Shown here piece by piece: positions 52,217 through 61,100 of a stretch of 64,000 nucleotides of DNA. Position numbers and translations under genes: made by a program. The stretch's first letter is position 1, and each line of letters begins with the position of its first letter. Below the pieces are notes generated by a model, which saw only the letters and a program-made list of their open reading frames with translations, had not been told where the DNA came from and did no database searches. Source of the DNA: Spirosoma sp. 48-14 (GTDB lineage Bacteria > Bacteroidota > Bacteroidia > Cytophagales > Spirosomataceae); the NCBI RefSeq assembly GCF_001898575.1, contig NZ_MKUD01000081.1, positions 155,606 through 219,605 of the forward strand, given 5' to 3'.

Positions 52217-52567
52217 TTATTTACAGGCCTTTACTGAGGTTGGTACCCAAAAGAAAACAGGATGCAGTAGGTCAGCTTGCTCGCTGTAACTGACGTGTGG
52301 CAGGAAACTATAGGTTGTCAACTCTATGCGGGAAATCTGGTCTATTTCAAAAAACTGCCATCGGCTGTTGGTTCGTGACACACAAGCCCGATCGCGGCAG
52401 TAACCATACAGAGTCAGTTTTCTGGAACCTTGCCTGGATAGCCCCAATTGGTACGGCTCCAACGTTCGCCAGGCTCCCTGAACGTTGATTTGAATGACGC
52501 GTTGATCCAAAATGGCCGATTCGATCGTAAAAAAGAGACTTTTCTGAAGTGTAGAGTTTTCCATCAT
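52217..52567 (-). CDS. Small WYL-like domain protein
   Basis: A 116-residue soluble protein that reads like a single WYL domain: RVIQINVQGAWRTLEPYQL, then KLTLYGYCRDRAC, FFEIDQISRIELT. WYL domains bind ligands or RNA and usually sit in regulators with a wHTH, which is absent here. It converges on the ATPase-TOPRIM pair (gap 25 bp), and WYL proteins often regulate phage-defence operons; here without a DNA-binding domain the link is only positional. Similarity to WYL is moderate. Confidence 0.6.
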   Translation of the reverse strand: MMENSTLQKSLFFTIESAILDQRVIQINVQGAWRTLEPYQLGLSRQGSRKLTLYGYCRDRACVSRTNSRWQFFEIDQISRIELTTYSFLPHVSYSEQADLLHPVFFWVPTSVKACK

Positions 52568-52757
52568 AACGTTGTAGCATGCAGTTCCCAGCGAATCATG
52601 CTGGTTCGTACATATAACGTGCCAGTTTATTGGTTTGGCAATTGCATTCCCGTAGGTTACACACTTTTTACCAAGCTAAAATCCTTACTGTAAGATGCTG
52701 GTAATGAGTATTGTCTTATCTTGTTGGATAAACATTATTTACAACCTGCACTTCCTC

Positions 52758-53672
52758 ATGAACTACCATTCTTCGGCGCTCACCGATCGGCGCTTATCCC
52801 TACGCTTTAGTAGCATCGTCGTTTATATTGTCTGTGCCCTATGGGTCACGTCTCCGGTATTGGCCCAGGCAGATACGGATATTTTTCTGGTCGATATGAC
52901 AACATCGCCACTCAAAGTGGGCACTCCGCAGAATATTACCCAGCGAAAAGGGTATGACAATCAGCCGTCTTTTTCGCCAGATGGAAAAAGTCTGTTGTAT
53001 ACGTCCATGCAGGCAGACGGACAAACCGACATCTACCGATATACGCTCGACTCCAAAACGACTACCCAACTGACCCGAACTCCCGAGGGCGAATACTCAC
53101 CAACCATAACCCCTGACCGAGCCTATTTCTCCGTCATTCGTGTTGAAGGTGATAAAACGCAGCGGTTGTGGAAATTCCCGTTGTCAGGTGCTGGCGAACC
53201 TACGCTGGTGCTCCCAGCGGTAAAGCCGGTTGGTTATCATTGCTGGCTGGATTCTGACTGGCTGGCGCTGTTTATTCTAGGGTCGCCCAATTCGCTTCAA
53301 CTGGCGAAAGTAAGTACAGGCGATACCATTCGGGTAGCTGCCAGCATTGGCCGAACACTGCTAAAAATTCCAGGGAAGCAGGTGTTAAGCTACGTTCATA
53401 AACAGGATGCTACCCATTGGGAAATACGACAGCTTGACCTGAAAACACGAACGTCAACGGGTATCGTACCAACCCTGGAAGGCAGTGAAGATTTTATCTG
53501 GACACCCGATGGCCTGATTTTGATGGCCCGTGGGCCTGTATTGTATCAGTACAATCCCAACACTACTTCAGGCTGGCAGCCCGTTGCCGATTTTAGTTCA
53601 GCCGGTATCACTCAACTTACTCGATTAGCCATTGATCCTGCCGGTAAAAGGTTGGCTTTTGTCGCCCAGTAA
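52758..53672 (+). CDS. PD40-type beta-propeller, TolB-like secreted protein
   Basis: A 304-residue exported protein. The start MNYHSSALTDRRLSLRF leads to a signal segment (IVVYIVCALWVTSPVLAQ) with cleavage near residue 40. The mature part has PD40/TolB-like propeller repeats: GYDNQPSFSPDGKSLLYTSM, EYSPTITPDRAYFSVI, DPAGKRLAFVAQ. It resembles TolB propeller proteins but is not the complete TolB of the Tol-Pal system. I start it at ATG 52758; the 21 codons upstream are open but unlikely. It stands alone, followed by three terminator-like hairpins. Confidence 0.82.
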   Translation: MNYHSSALTDRRLSLRFSSIVVYIVCALWVTSPVLAQADTDIFLVDMTTSPLKVGTPQNITQRKGYDNQPSFSPDGKSLLYTSMQADGQTDIYRYTLDSKTTTQLTRTPEGEYSPTITPDRAYFSVIRVEGDKTQRLWKFPLSGAGEPTLVLPAVKPVGYHCWLDSDWLALFILGSPNSLQLAKVSTGDTIRVAASIGRTLLKIPGKQVLSYVHKQDATHWEIRQLDLKTRTSTGIVPTLEGSEDFIWTPDGLILMARGPVLYQYNPNTTSGWQPVADFSSAGITQLTRLAIDPAGKRLAFVAQ

Positions 53673-53696
53673 GAAACTTCGAATGACTGAAAAATA

Positions 53697-53729
53697 TAAA
53701 ATGCTGGTCTGAGAGGAGCCAGCATTTTA
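53697..53729. terminator. Terminator hairpin 1 of 3
   Basis: TAAAATGCTGG (53697-53707) pairs perfectly with CCAGCATTTTA (53719-53729). Follows the propeller gene's stop by 25 bp. Confidence 0.8.
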
Positions 53730-53775
53730 GTTATTACTGCAACAATCAAGCCCATCGGTAGTTATGAAAAAGGCA

Positions 53776-53806
53776 AACACACTGGCTCTAAAAGAACCAG
53801 CGTGTT
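53776..53806. terminator. Terminator-like hairpin 2 of 3
   Basis: AACACACTGGCT (53776-53787) pairs with AACCAGCGTGTT (53795-53806) with two G-U pairs. It has words in common with hairpin 1 (CTGG...CCAGC). Confidence 0.5.
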
Positions 53807-53811
53807 GCACT

Positions 53812-53843
53812 TTCCAACGGTGTTCTCTCAAACACCGTTGGAA
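53812..53843. terminator. Terminator-like hairpin 3 of 3
   Basis: TTCCAACGGTGTT (53812-53824) pairs perfectly with AACACCGTTGGAA (53831-53843), 6-nt loop. No U-run follows. It lies 78 bp before the next gene. Confidence 0.55.
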
Positions 53844-53920
53844 GTAATTGCAATTTTTGGGCCGAATGTATTTATGCCTGAAGAGATGGAAATAAAATCT
53901 CAGGTGCCTACCTTCGTGCT

Positions 53921-54139
53921 ATGAATCCCGATAGCGAATACCAGGACCTGATTAATTTCTTTTCGGGCCGCGACCTACCTACTGGCCCTCAGCACATTAA
54001 CGAATTCAGCGTTTTTTTCAATCTATCCAGTGCGGTAAGCAACCGACTCAATCAGCTTAACAGCGACGTAGCCGCTACAAGAAAATCGGCCGCGCTCATG
54101 CTCACCGAAGTAAAACACTGGCTACAGAATCAAGGGTAA
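53921..54139 (+). CDS. Small hypothetical protein (DUF6965-like?)
   Basis: A 72-residue soluble helical protein: EYQDLINFFSGRDLPTGP, then INEFSVFFNLSSAVSNRL and ALMLTEVKHWLQNQ. The spacing of a start helix, LP turn and two helices recalls DUF6965-type small proteins of Bacteroidota, a weak guess. No signal or cysteines. It converges on the kinase gene (gap 5 bp) and is preceded by three hairpins. Function unknown. Confidence 0.5.
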   Translation: MNPDSEYQDLINFFSGRDLPTGPQHINEFSVFFNLSSAVSNRLNQLNSDVAATRKSAALMLTEVKHWLQNQG

Positions 54140-54144
54140 CCAGC

Positions 54145-55206
54145 TTATCGGCTACGTTCACTTTTAGACACCGTTACTTCACCGGGAGGAGGTAATAGTG
54201 GAACACCCACTCGAAATCTGGACTCATCCTGGTATACAGTTACCGATGGCTGGTCGAGCAGCTTATATTTCGTCATACTATTCTGCAAACCAGTCTGATT
54301 CGAAGCCGCTGTAGCCGTTCGGAGTTGACGGTTATTCTCTACGTACAGTATCTTCTGCTCTGTATATACGCGAATAGTCAAAGGCCGATCAACCGAAATG
54401 ATGTTGTGCCTGATGGCATTTTCGAACAGGAGTTGAAGGGTCAGCGGTGGAATAAGGCATAGCATAGTGTACTCATCTACAGCGATTTCCATAAAGATTC
54501 CATCACCAAATCGGGTCTTTAACAGATAAAAATACGATTTGATAAACCGGATTTCCTCAGCCAAAGGGCACAGAGATCGCTCATCCTGCCGAAGCAAATA
54601 CCGATACACCGACGATAATTCGTCCAGAAACAGCTCGGCCTGCTGGGCATCGGTGGTTATAAGCGACGAAAGTGAATTCAGATTATTAAATAAAAAATGA
54701 GGGTTGATCTGCGTTTTTAGCGAATCGAGCTGGCTTTGTAAATTCACTTTTTTTAGCTCTTCGGCCTCTTCATAGGTTATTCGCCACCGCTGGTATAGAT
54801 AAATTCCTTCGTAGACAGCCGCAATCTGAACGGTACCCACTACCGACACCAACGTATTAAAAAAATACGGCTTGAACTCAAACAATTCCGTTGAATGCCA
54901 GAGGCCTATCTGCTGATAAAACCAGGTCTGGGTAATGCGAATGAAACTGGCAAAGACAATAAACCAGCTGAGTTGATACAGTACCCGTTGCCAGGTCTGT
55001 GTTTGCTCGGGGTAACGTCGCCTGGAAAAAATGATACCCCAGCGGTTACTTTCCCAAACGACTACACTGCCCAGCACGAAAAAAAAGGGAATGCGCCAAT
55101 CATCAGGATAAGGAACGTTGGTATATCCATACATAGCCCATTGGCCCACTAAAGCTAATAGTGGAACCCCCAGTATCCGCATCCATTTATCGCTCAGTGG
55201 CTGCAT
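54145..55206 (-). CDS. LytS-type sensor histidine kinase without a neighbouring regulator
   Basis: A 353-residue membrane kinase with four or five hydrophobic segments in residues about 10-150 and the His_kinase motif LDSLKTQINPHFLFNNLNSL (about residue 175). The C-terminal HATPase region has LLFENAIRHN and a short glycine-rich part, less conserved (QTGLQNSMTKYKLL), so the ATP lid is degenerate. Unlike the other LytS in this window, no LytTR gene adjoins it. Its regulator must be elsewhere, perhaps the lone LytTR at 34.5 kb; this is speculation. Confidence 0.9.
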   Translation of the reverse strand: MQPLSDKWMRILGVPLLALVGQWAMYGYTNVPYPDDWRIPFFFVLGSVVVWESNRWGIIFSRRRYPEQTQTWQRVLYQLSWFIVFASFIRITQTWFYQQIGLWHSTELFEFKPYFFNTLVSVVGTVQIAAVYEGIYLYQRWRITYEEAEELKKVNLQSQLDSLKTQINPHFLFNNLNSLSSLITTDAQQAELFLDELSSVYRYLLRQDERSLCPLAEEIRFIKSYFYLLKTRFGDGIFMEIAVDEYTMLCLIPPLTLQLLFENAIRHNIISVDRPLTIRVYTEQKILYVENNRQLRTATAASNQTGLQNSMTKYKLLDQPSVTVYQDESRFRVGVPLLPPPGEVTVSKSERSR

Positions 55207-55240
55207 TCGGGCCTGACTATACTATTGGTAAATGTATACA

Positions 55241-55280
55241 AAAAGGACAGAGTAATGGGTACTTACCATGCCTCTGTCCT
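55241..55280 (-). terminator. Terminator of the ornithine aminotransferase gene
   Basis: On the minus strand AGGACAGAG pairs with CTCTGTCCT (arms 55245-55252 and 55272-55279 on the plus numbering) with further pairing of GGTAAGTACCCATTAC inside, followed by a T-run. It lies about 30 bp after the rocD stop and before the kinase start. Confidence 0.75.
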
Positions 55281-55308
55281 CGTTCCTTACCCGTCTGGTC
55301 GTACGCGC

Positions 55309-56562
55309 TTAAAAAGCGAGTATTGTTTTCTCAATAATGTCACACGCTTCGTGAAGCTGCTCTTCGTTGATCACGAGCGGTGGGGCAAATCGAATTTTAT
55401 CGCCGTGCGTTGGCTTGGTCAGCAGGCCGTTGTCTTTCAGCTTCAAACAGATTTCCCAGGCGGTTTCGTCCCCGAATTCCGGGCGCTCGGAAATCACGAT
55501 GGCGTTGAGTAGCCCTCTTCCCCGAACGGATTTTACGAGGTCGGTTTTTTGACTTAGCGCTGTCATACGCGCCCGGAACACTTCACCCATGGCAGTTGCA
55601 TTTTCGGCCAGCTTCTCATCTTCAACGACCTGTAATGCCTCCATCGTAACGGCGCAGGCCAATGGATTGCCGCCGTATGTACTCCCATGTTCGCCCGGTT
55701 TGATGGTCAGCATGACCTCGTCAGACGTTAAAACAGCCGATACAGGCATCGTTCCACCCGACAGGGCTTTGCCCAGCACCAGCAAATCAGGTTTTACCCC
55801 CTCGTGGTCGCAGGCAATCCGCTTACCTGTTCGCCCGATACCCGTCTGGACTTCATCAGCAATAAACAGCACATTGTACTTGGTACACAGGTCGCGTACA
55901 CCACGCAGATAGCCCTCGTCGGGCACCACTACACCCGCTTCACCCTGAATCGGCTCCACCATAAACCCGGCAATGTTCGGGTCACGTTTGAAGGTATCTT
56001 CTAGGGCGTTAAGGTCGTTATAGGGAATCACAATGTAGCCCGGCAGCAATGGACCGAAATCGTTGGTACTACTCGGATCGGTCGACGATGAAATAGCCGC
56101 CAGGGTTCGTCCCCAGAAGTTTCCAGCAGCATATACTGTTTTTGCCTGGTTCTGCGGAATCCCTTTCACTTTATACGCCCATTTGCGGGTCAGTTTCAGC
56201 GACGTTTCGCCCCCTTCGGCCCCGGAATTCATCATCAGAGCTTTGTCGTACCCAAAATAGTCGCAAAGGAATTTTTCGCAGATACCCGTCTGGTCGTTGT
56301 AGAACGCCCGCGAGGTTAGGGTAAGTCGTTGCGCCTGTTTGATCAGGGCATTGATAATCCGTGGGTGGCAATGCCCCTGACTGACGGCACTATACGCCGA
56401 CAGAAAATCGAAATAACGCTTGTCCTCTACATCCCACACGAAGACACCTTCGCCCCGCGTCAATACCGCCGGGATAGGATGATAATTATGCGCGCCATAG
56501 TGCCATTCAAGTTCCATGGCTTTATCGGCGGGCGATGTCGGGGTGATTGGTTCAATCGTCAT
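55309..56562 (-). CDS. rocD: Ornithine aminotransferase
   Basis: A 417-residue class-III PLP aminotransferase that moves the delta-amino group of ornithine to 2-oxoglutarate, giving glutamate semialdehyde. Motifs: [20 protein letters not shown] near the start, [16 protein letters not shown] with the PLP-ring Asp, and the PLP lysine in [14 protein letters not shown]. The length and [10 protein letters not shown] turn fit RocD better than acetylornithine or GABA aminotransferases. It stands alone with its own terminator. It likely links arginine breakdown to proline and glutamate. Confidence 0.93.
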   Translation of the reverse strand: MTIEPITPTSPADKAMELEWHYGAHNYHPIPAVLTRGEGVFVWDVEDKRYFDFLSAYSAVSQGHCHPRIINALIKQAQRLTLTSRAFYNDQTGICEKFLCDYFGYDKALMMNSGAEGGETSLKLTRKWAYKVKGIPQNQAKTVYAAGNFWGRTLAAISSSTDPSSTNDFGPLLPGYIVIPYNDLNALEDTFKRDPNIAGFMVEPIQGEAGVVVPDEGYLRGVRDLCTKYNVLFIADEVQTGIGRTGKRIACDHEGVKPDLLVLGKALSGGTMPVSAVLTSDEVMLTIKPGEHGSTYGGNPLACAVTMEALQVVEDEKLAENATAMGEVFRARMTALSQKTDLVKSVRGRGLLNAIVISERPEFGDETAWEICLKLKDNGLLTKPTHGDKIRFAPPLVINEEQLHEACDIIEKTILAF

Positions 56563-56681
56563 AGCTACAAACGGTTAAAGTGAAAACGTTGATGAAGGCT
56601 TTTTGGGCAGGTTGCAACTAAGCGGCTCTGTCGTCCGTTTCTTTCCAAAAATACACGGATTTAGGCAGACCCACAACCCCT

Positions 56682-56852
56682 ATGCCTGTACAACCTACCA
56701 GGAAGAAAGTCCCTGATTTAGCCGACGACGATTATTACTATACGCCGGAAGGCTATCTCGTGTTTACAGCGGCCTATCACCTCAAACGGGGTTATTGTTG
56801 CCAGAATGGCTGCCGACATTGCCCCTATGGTTTCAAAAAAAAGAAGCAATGA
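56682..56852 (+). CDS. 56-residue cysteine-rich protein (DUF5522-like)
   Basis: ATG at 56682 opens 56 codons to a TGA at 56850-56852. The product has acidic, Tyr-rich N-terminus (DDDYYYTPEGYLVFTAAYHL) and a C-terminal GYCCQNGCRHCPYGF with five Cys ending in a Lys-rich tail. I recall this pattern as a small DUF5522-type family; it looks like a metal or zinc binding knuckle (CC-x3-CxxC). It precedes rpmB by 60 bp on the same strand. Function unknown. Confidence 0.8.
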   Translation: MPVQPTRKKVPDLADDDYYYTPEGYLVFTAAYHLKRGYCCQNGCRHCPYGFKKKKQ

Positions 56853-56853
56853 C

Positions 56854-56884
56854 TTGCAGATTATGAATTATTTAGCGAATTTTG
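56854..56884 (+). promoter_or_regulatory. Candidate promoter of rpmB
   Basis: TTG at 56854-56856, 20 bp spacer and GAATTTTG at 56877-56884 (one mismatch to TAnnTTTG) give a Bacteroidota-type -33/-7 pair. The rpmB ATG is 29 bp downstream. So rpmB may be transcribed separately from the cysteine-rich gene whose stop it follows. Confidence 0.45.
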
Positions 56885-56912
56885 CGCCCTCATACGGAAA
56901 ACGAGTACGGTA

Positions 56913-57152
56913 ATGGCCAGAGTTTGTCAAATCACAGGAAAGCGCACCCGCGTCGGAAACAACGTTTCTCACGCTAACAATAAAACCAAGCGTAAGTTTT
57001 ATCCGAACCTGCAAAAGAAGCGGTTCTTTGTTGAATCGACGGGTGAGTGGATCACGCTGAAAGTGGCTACGTCCGCTATCAAGACCATCAACAAAAACGG
57101 TCTGGAAGCCACCATTCGCAAAGCAGCTCAGCGCGGTACGCTGACCGCTTAA
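56913..57152 (+). CDS. rpmB: 50S ribosomal protein L28
   Basis: A 79-residue basic ribosomal protein: MARVCQITGKRTRVGNNVSH, NLQKKRFFVESTGEWITLKV and the ending IRKAAQRGTLTA. Length and sequence are typical. In many Bacteroidota rpmG (L33) and a small basic protein gene follow rpmB; here a terminator follows directly. It has a candidate promoter at 56854-56884. Confidence 0.97.
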   Translation: MARVCQITGKRTRVGNNVSHANNKTKRKFYPNLQKKRFFVESTGEWITLKVATSAIKTINKNGLEATIRKAAQRGTLTA

Positions 57153-57172
57153 TTCGCTACGATCTTATCTAT

Positions 57173-57202
57173 AAGCCTCTTCCGGTCAGGAGGAGGCTTT
57201 TT
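57173..57202 (+). terminator. Intrinsic terminator of rpmB
   Basis: AAGCCTCTTCC (57173-57183) pairs with GGAGGAGGCTT (57189-57199) with one G-U pair, followed by a T-run. Starts 20 bp after the stop. Confidence 0.8.
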
Positions 57203-57322
57203 GTGTTTGTTCTATTGTCATTCACTAGTCATACCAGTCATTTGTTGCCGTTGCTTGTTTTCAGCGATAAGGCCCATAAATGATAAGGGAGGGCCAGTCA
57301 TGTCAATCAAATGACCTACCCA

Positions 57323-58045
57323 ATGAAACTTAATTTTGAAGACCTCATTGTATTTGAAAATGAGGACTATATACTCATTAATAAACCTCCGCACGTAGCT
57401 TCGCTCGATGAACGGACAACCGACCGGACGGGCATTAGCATTCTGCGAATGGCGAAGGAATACCATGCTGATGCGCAACTAGGCCATCGTCTGGACAAAG
57501 AGACGTCGGGGATTCTGGCGATTGCCAAGAACCCGGAAGCGTATCGCCATCTGGCCATGCAATTCGAACATCGGGAGGTGACCAAGCGCTACCATGCTGT
57601 TACGAACGGTGTACACAATTTCGATAACGTATCCGTTTATTTACCCATTTCACCCATCAAAGACGGTACAGCCGTGCGGATTGACCGGGAGAAGGGAAAA
57701 ATTGCCGAAACGATTTTTAACACGTTACAGGCATTTCGGACAACAACGCTGGTAGAATGCATGCCCATCACGGGCCGGATGCACCAGATTCGGGTACACC
57801 TGATGTGCCTTAAGGCACCCATTGTTTTTGATGCTACTTATGGAGGAGAGCCTGTTTATCTGTCTGATGTGAAGCGTAAATTCAATCTGAAGCAGGGCAC
57901 CGAAGAACAACCACTCATCCAACGAGTAGCGCTCCACGCCCATTCGCTGACCTTCGCTCTATTGAATGGCGAAGAGCAAACGTTTGTCGCGCCTTATCCA
58001 AAAGATTTCAATGTGCTGGTGAAGCAGTTGGAAAAGTTTGCCTGA
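57323..58045 (+). CDS. RluA-type pseudouridine synthase
   Basis: A 240-residue RNA pseudouridine synthase of the RluA superfamily. Motif II, catalytic Asp, is in GHRLDKETSGILAIAK; motif III is VECMPITGRMHQIRVHL. No S4 RNA-binding domain precedes the catalytic part. It starts at ATG 57323; four codons earlier another ATG is possible. Target uridine cannot be read from the sequence, so no gene name is given. It ends at a long hairpin shared with the RND operon. Confidence 0.93.
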   Translation: MKLNFEDLIVFENEDYILINKPPHVASLDERTTDRTGISILRMAKEYHADAQLGHRLDKETSGILAIAKNPEAYRHLAMQFEHREVTKRYHAVTNGVHNFDNVSVYLPISPIKDGTAVRIDREKGKIAETIFNTLQAFRTTTLVECMPITGRMHQIRVHLMCLKAPIVFDATYGGEPVYLSDVKRKFNLKQGTEEQPLIQRVALHAHSLTFALLNGEEQTFVAPYPKDFNVLVKQLEKFA

Positions 58046-58055
58046 AACAGAAGTT

Positions 58056-58138
58056 ATAATGAAAAATGTATAATGTATAATGGACAATGAATCCATCTAG
58101 AAATGTTTGTCCATTATACATTATACATTTTTCATTAT
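58056..58138. repeat. Word-type hairpin, TAATG family, perfect stem
   Basis: Arms 58056-58087 and 58107-58138 are 32 bp and perfectly complementary with a 19-nt loop. The stem consists of TATAATG and AATGTATAATG words and contains ATAATGGACAATG, which recurs at 43608-43620. It separates two convergent genes (stops at 58045 and 58146) and probably terminates both. Perfect pairing suggests it is recent or conserved. Confidence 0.8.
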
Positions 58139-58145
58139 TCATTAC

Positions 58146-61100
58146 CTAAATCTCCGTTCCTTCTTCGATGGGTTCAGGAATGTGGTGTCCCGACGAATCA
58201 AGCGGAGTTGGCCGGGGGCGCTTACGGTTAACAATATAGAATAAGGGCGGAATAATCAGCGGGGTAAAGAGCAATGTAGTCGTTAGCCCACCGATAATTA
58301 CCGTAGCCAGTGGGCGCTGTACGTCGGAGCCGATACCACTCGAAATAGCGGCTGGCACCAGACCAATAATAGCCACGACCATAATGGCCATAATGGCCCG
58401 GAACTGTTCCTGAGCCGTGTCAATGGTAATTTCCATCAACGACTTCGGGTTATTCATCAGATTACGATTTAGGGCCGATACCAGCAGTACACCAGCCATT
58501 ACCGAAATCCCAAAAATCGAAACAAAGCCCACTCCAGCCGAAACGTTGAAGTTATAGCCTCGCAGCAACAGAGCCCCAATACCACCCGCCAGCGCAAATA
58601 ACAAACAGGTAAGCGTCAGGAAGGTATCCCGAACATTGCCGTAAAGCATAAACAGGAATAGGAAAACGACTACAATTGTCAACGGAATCGAGACGGCCAG
58701 TTGACCACCCGCCCGTTCCAGATTTTCGTACTGCCCTCCGTAAATAACACTGTAGCCTTCCGGGATTTTTACGTGTTCGCGAACCTTCTGGCTAATCTCC
58801 TTGACAAAACCGCCCTGATCGCGGCCCCGAATATTGGTTCGGACTGTCACCATGCGCTTGCCATTGATGCGGTAAATATTGGTTTGTCCCTGCACATACC
58901 GAATGTCGGCTAGTTCGTTCATGGGAATTAAGGCTCCCGAAGCCGATGGAACCTGAAGCAACCGGATGGCATCCATACTCCCACGACTTTCGGGCGTGAA
59001 GCGAACTACTATATCGTACCGTTTGGCTTCGTCATAAATTGACCCGATGGCTTTTCCACCAATGGCCGCTTCGATCATGCTCTCGATTTCGGCCACGTTG
59101 ATGCCATATCGGGCAGCTGCCGGCCGATTGATTCGAATGGCTAACTGGTCCTGCGGCCCCTCCTGCTCAATATTCACGGATACGGCCCCATTCATTGCCC
59201 GTACCAGTGTGGCGATGCTATCGGCTTTGCTGCGCATCAGCGATAAATCACTACCGACAACCGAAATGGCCAGATCGGCAGCACTCCCCGTCACAATCTC
59301 CATCACCTGGTCGATAATCGGTTGGCCCGACGAGAAAAACGCGCCCGGAAAGGCTTCCTGCAACTGGTTCTGCATCGAACGGACAATCTCTTTCTTCGAA
59401 ATCGTATCCGACCATGTGCTGTAATCTTTGAGGCCAATCAGAATTTCGGTACGGTCGGTTGGGAAAGGGTCGGTACCGTCATCGTTACGCCCGGCCTGGG
59501 TAATCACAAAACTGACTGGCTTGTAGGTGCTAATTATGTCCCGGATTTTAGGCGAGATCTTGGCATTTTCCTGAATCGTAATCCCCGACGGCATAAACGC
59601 CCGCATGAAAATAGACCCTTCATCCAGCTCGGGCAGGAATTCAGTACCCAGTTTCAGGCCAAACCCAATCATGACCAGCACGACGATCATCCCTACGCCC
59701 ACAACCAGACGCGGCATCCGAAACAGGACCGATTTTAACAACCATTGATAGCCATGTTCCAGGGGCGACAGCAGCAGGTTTTTGTGCTCTTTGAGCGGTT
59801 TGCCATCAGGGGCCAGTGCTTTCCGAAAGGCAAACGAGATTAAAACCGGGATAAGGGTCAGCGCGCAGATCAGCGAACCAATTACGGCAAACGAAAGCGT
59901 CAAAGCCATCGGGCTGAACAACTTCCCTTCTACCCGCTGCATGAGCAGAATGGGCATGTAGGCCAGAATAATGATCGTAACCGAGAAGAAAATTTCCCGC
60001 GCCACTTCGCCTGCCGACCTGGATGTCACATTCACAATGCCCTGATTTCGCTCGGCCGGACCCGAGGATCGATATTTTCGGATCAGGTGTTCGGCCATAA
60101 CACTGGCTCCATCCACAATGATACCGAAGTCGATAGCCCCCAGCGACAGTAGGTTGGCTGGAATGCCCACCAGTTTCATGAGTATAAACGCAAACAGCAG
60201 CGAAAACGGAATGGTGACCGTAACCACCAAAGCCGCTCGTAAACTGCCTAAAAACAGAACCAGCAGAATAGCCACAATCGAGATACCCTCAATCAGCGTG
60301 TGGGCAACCGTTTCGAGCGAATGATCGATCAAAAAGCCCCGGTCGTACAGTACGCGCAGATGAACGCCACGCGGTAGTTCGCGGGCTTCCAGATCCGCTA
60401 TTTTCGCCTTCAACAACTCAAGTACTTCGCTGGGGTTTTCGCCCCGACGGAGCAGTACAATCCCTTCCGTAGCGCCGATCACATCCAGGTTTTCGTCGGG
60501 AATCCGATAGCCCAAAATACCCGATGGCGACGGTGGATTGATTTCGACACTGGCCACATCACGCAACAGTACCGGAACACCCTCATTCGCTTTCAGGACG
60601 ATATGCTGAATATCTTCGGGCGTTTTCAGCGCACCGAGCCCCCGAACGGCAAAGCCCTGCCCTCCGCGTGCAATGATATTCCCACCCGTATTCTGGTTAT
60701 TTTTCTGAACCGCATCGATCACATCCTGCAAGGTCAGGCTGTATTTACGCAGTTTTGCCGGATCAGGAATCACCTGAAACTGTTTGATCGGCCCACCGAA
60801 GGTCGTTACATCGGCCAGCCCCGGCACCTGTAGCAGTTGCGGAATGATAACCCAGTCCTGCAAATCCCGCAGTTGCATAGGCGTCATACTTGGCGGGGCT
60901 TCGATCACATACCGGTAGATTTCACCAACGGCCGTAGTCAAGGGAGCCAGTTCGGGCGATACGCCATCCGGCAGTTCGGCCCCCGACAGCCGCTCAATAA
61001 CCTGCTGACGGGCAAAGTAGTCCGTAACGGTTTCATCGAAATTCAACTGCACCACCGACAAACCGAAGATGGTCCGAGAACGTCGGTCGGTTACATGCGG

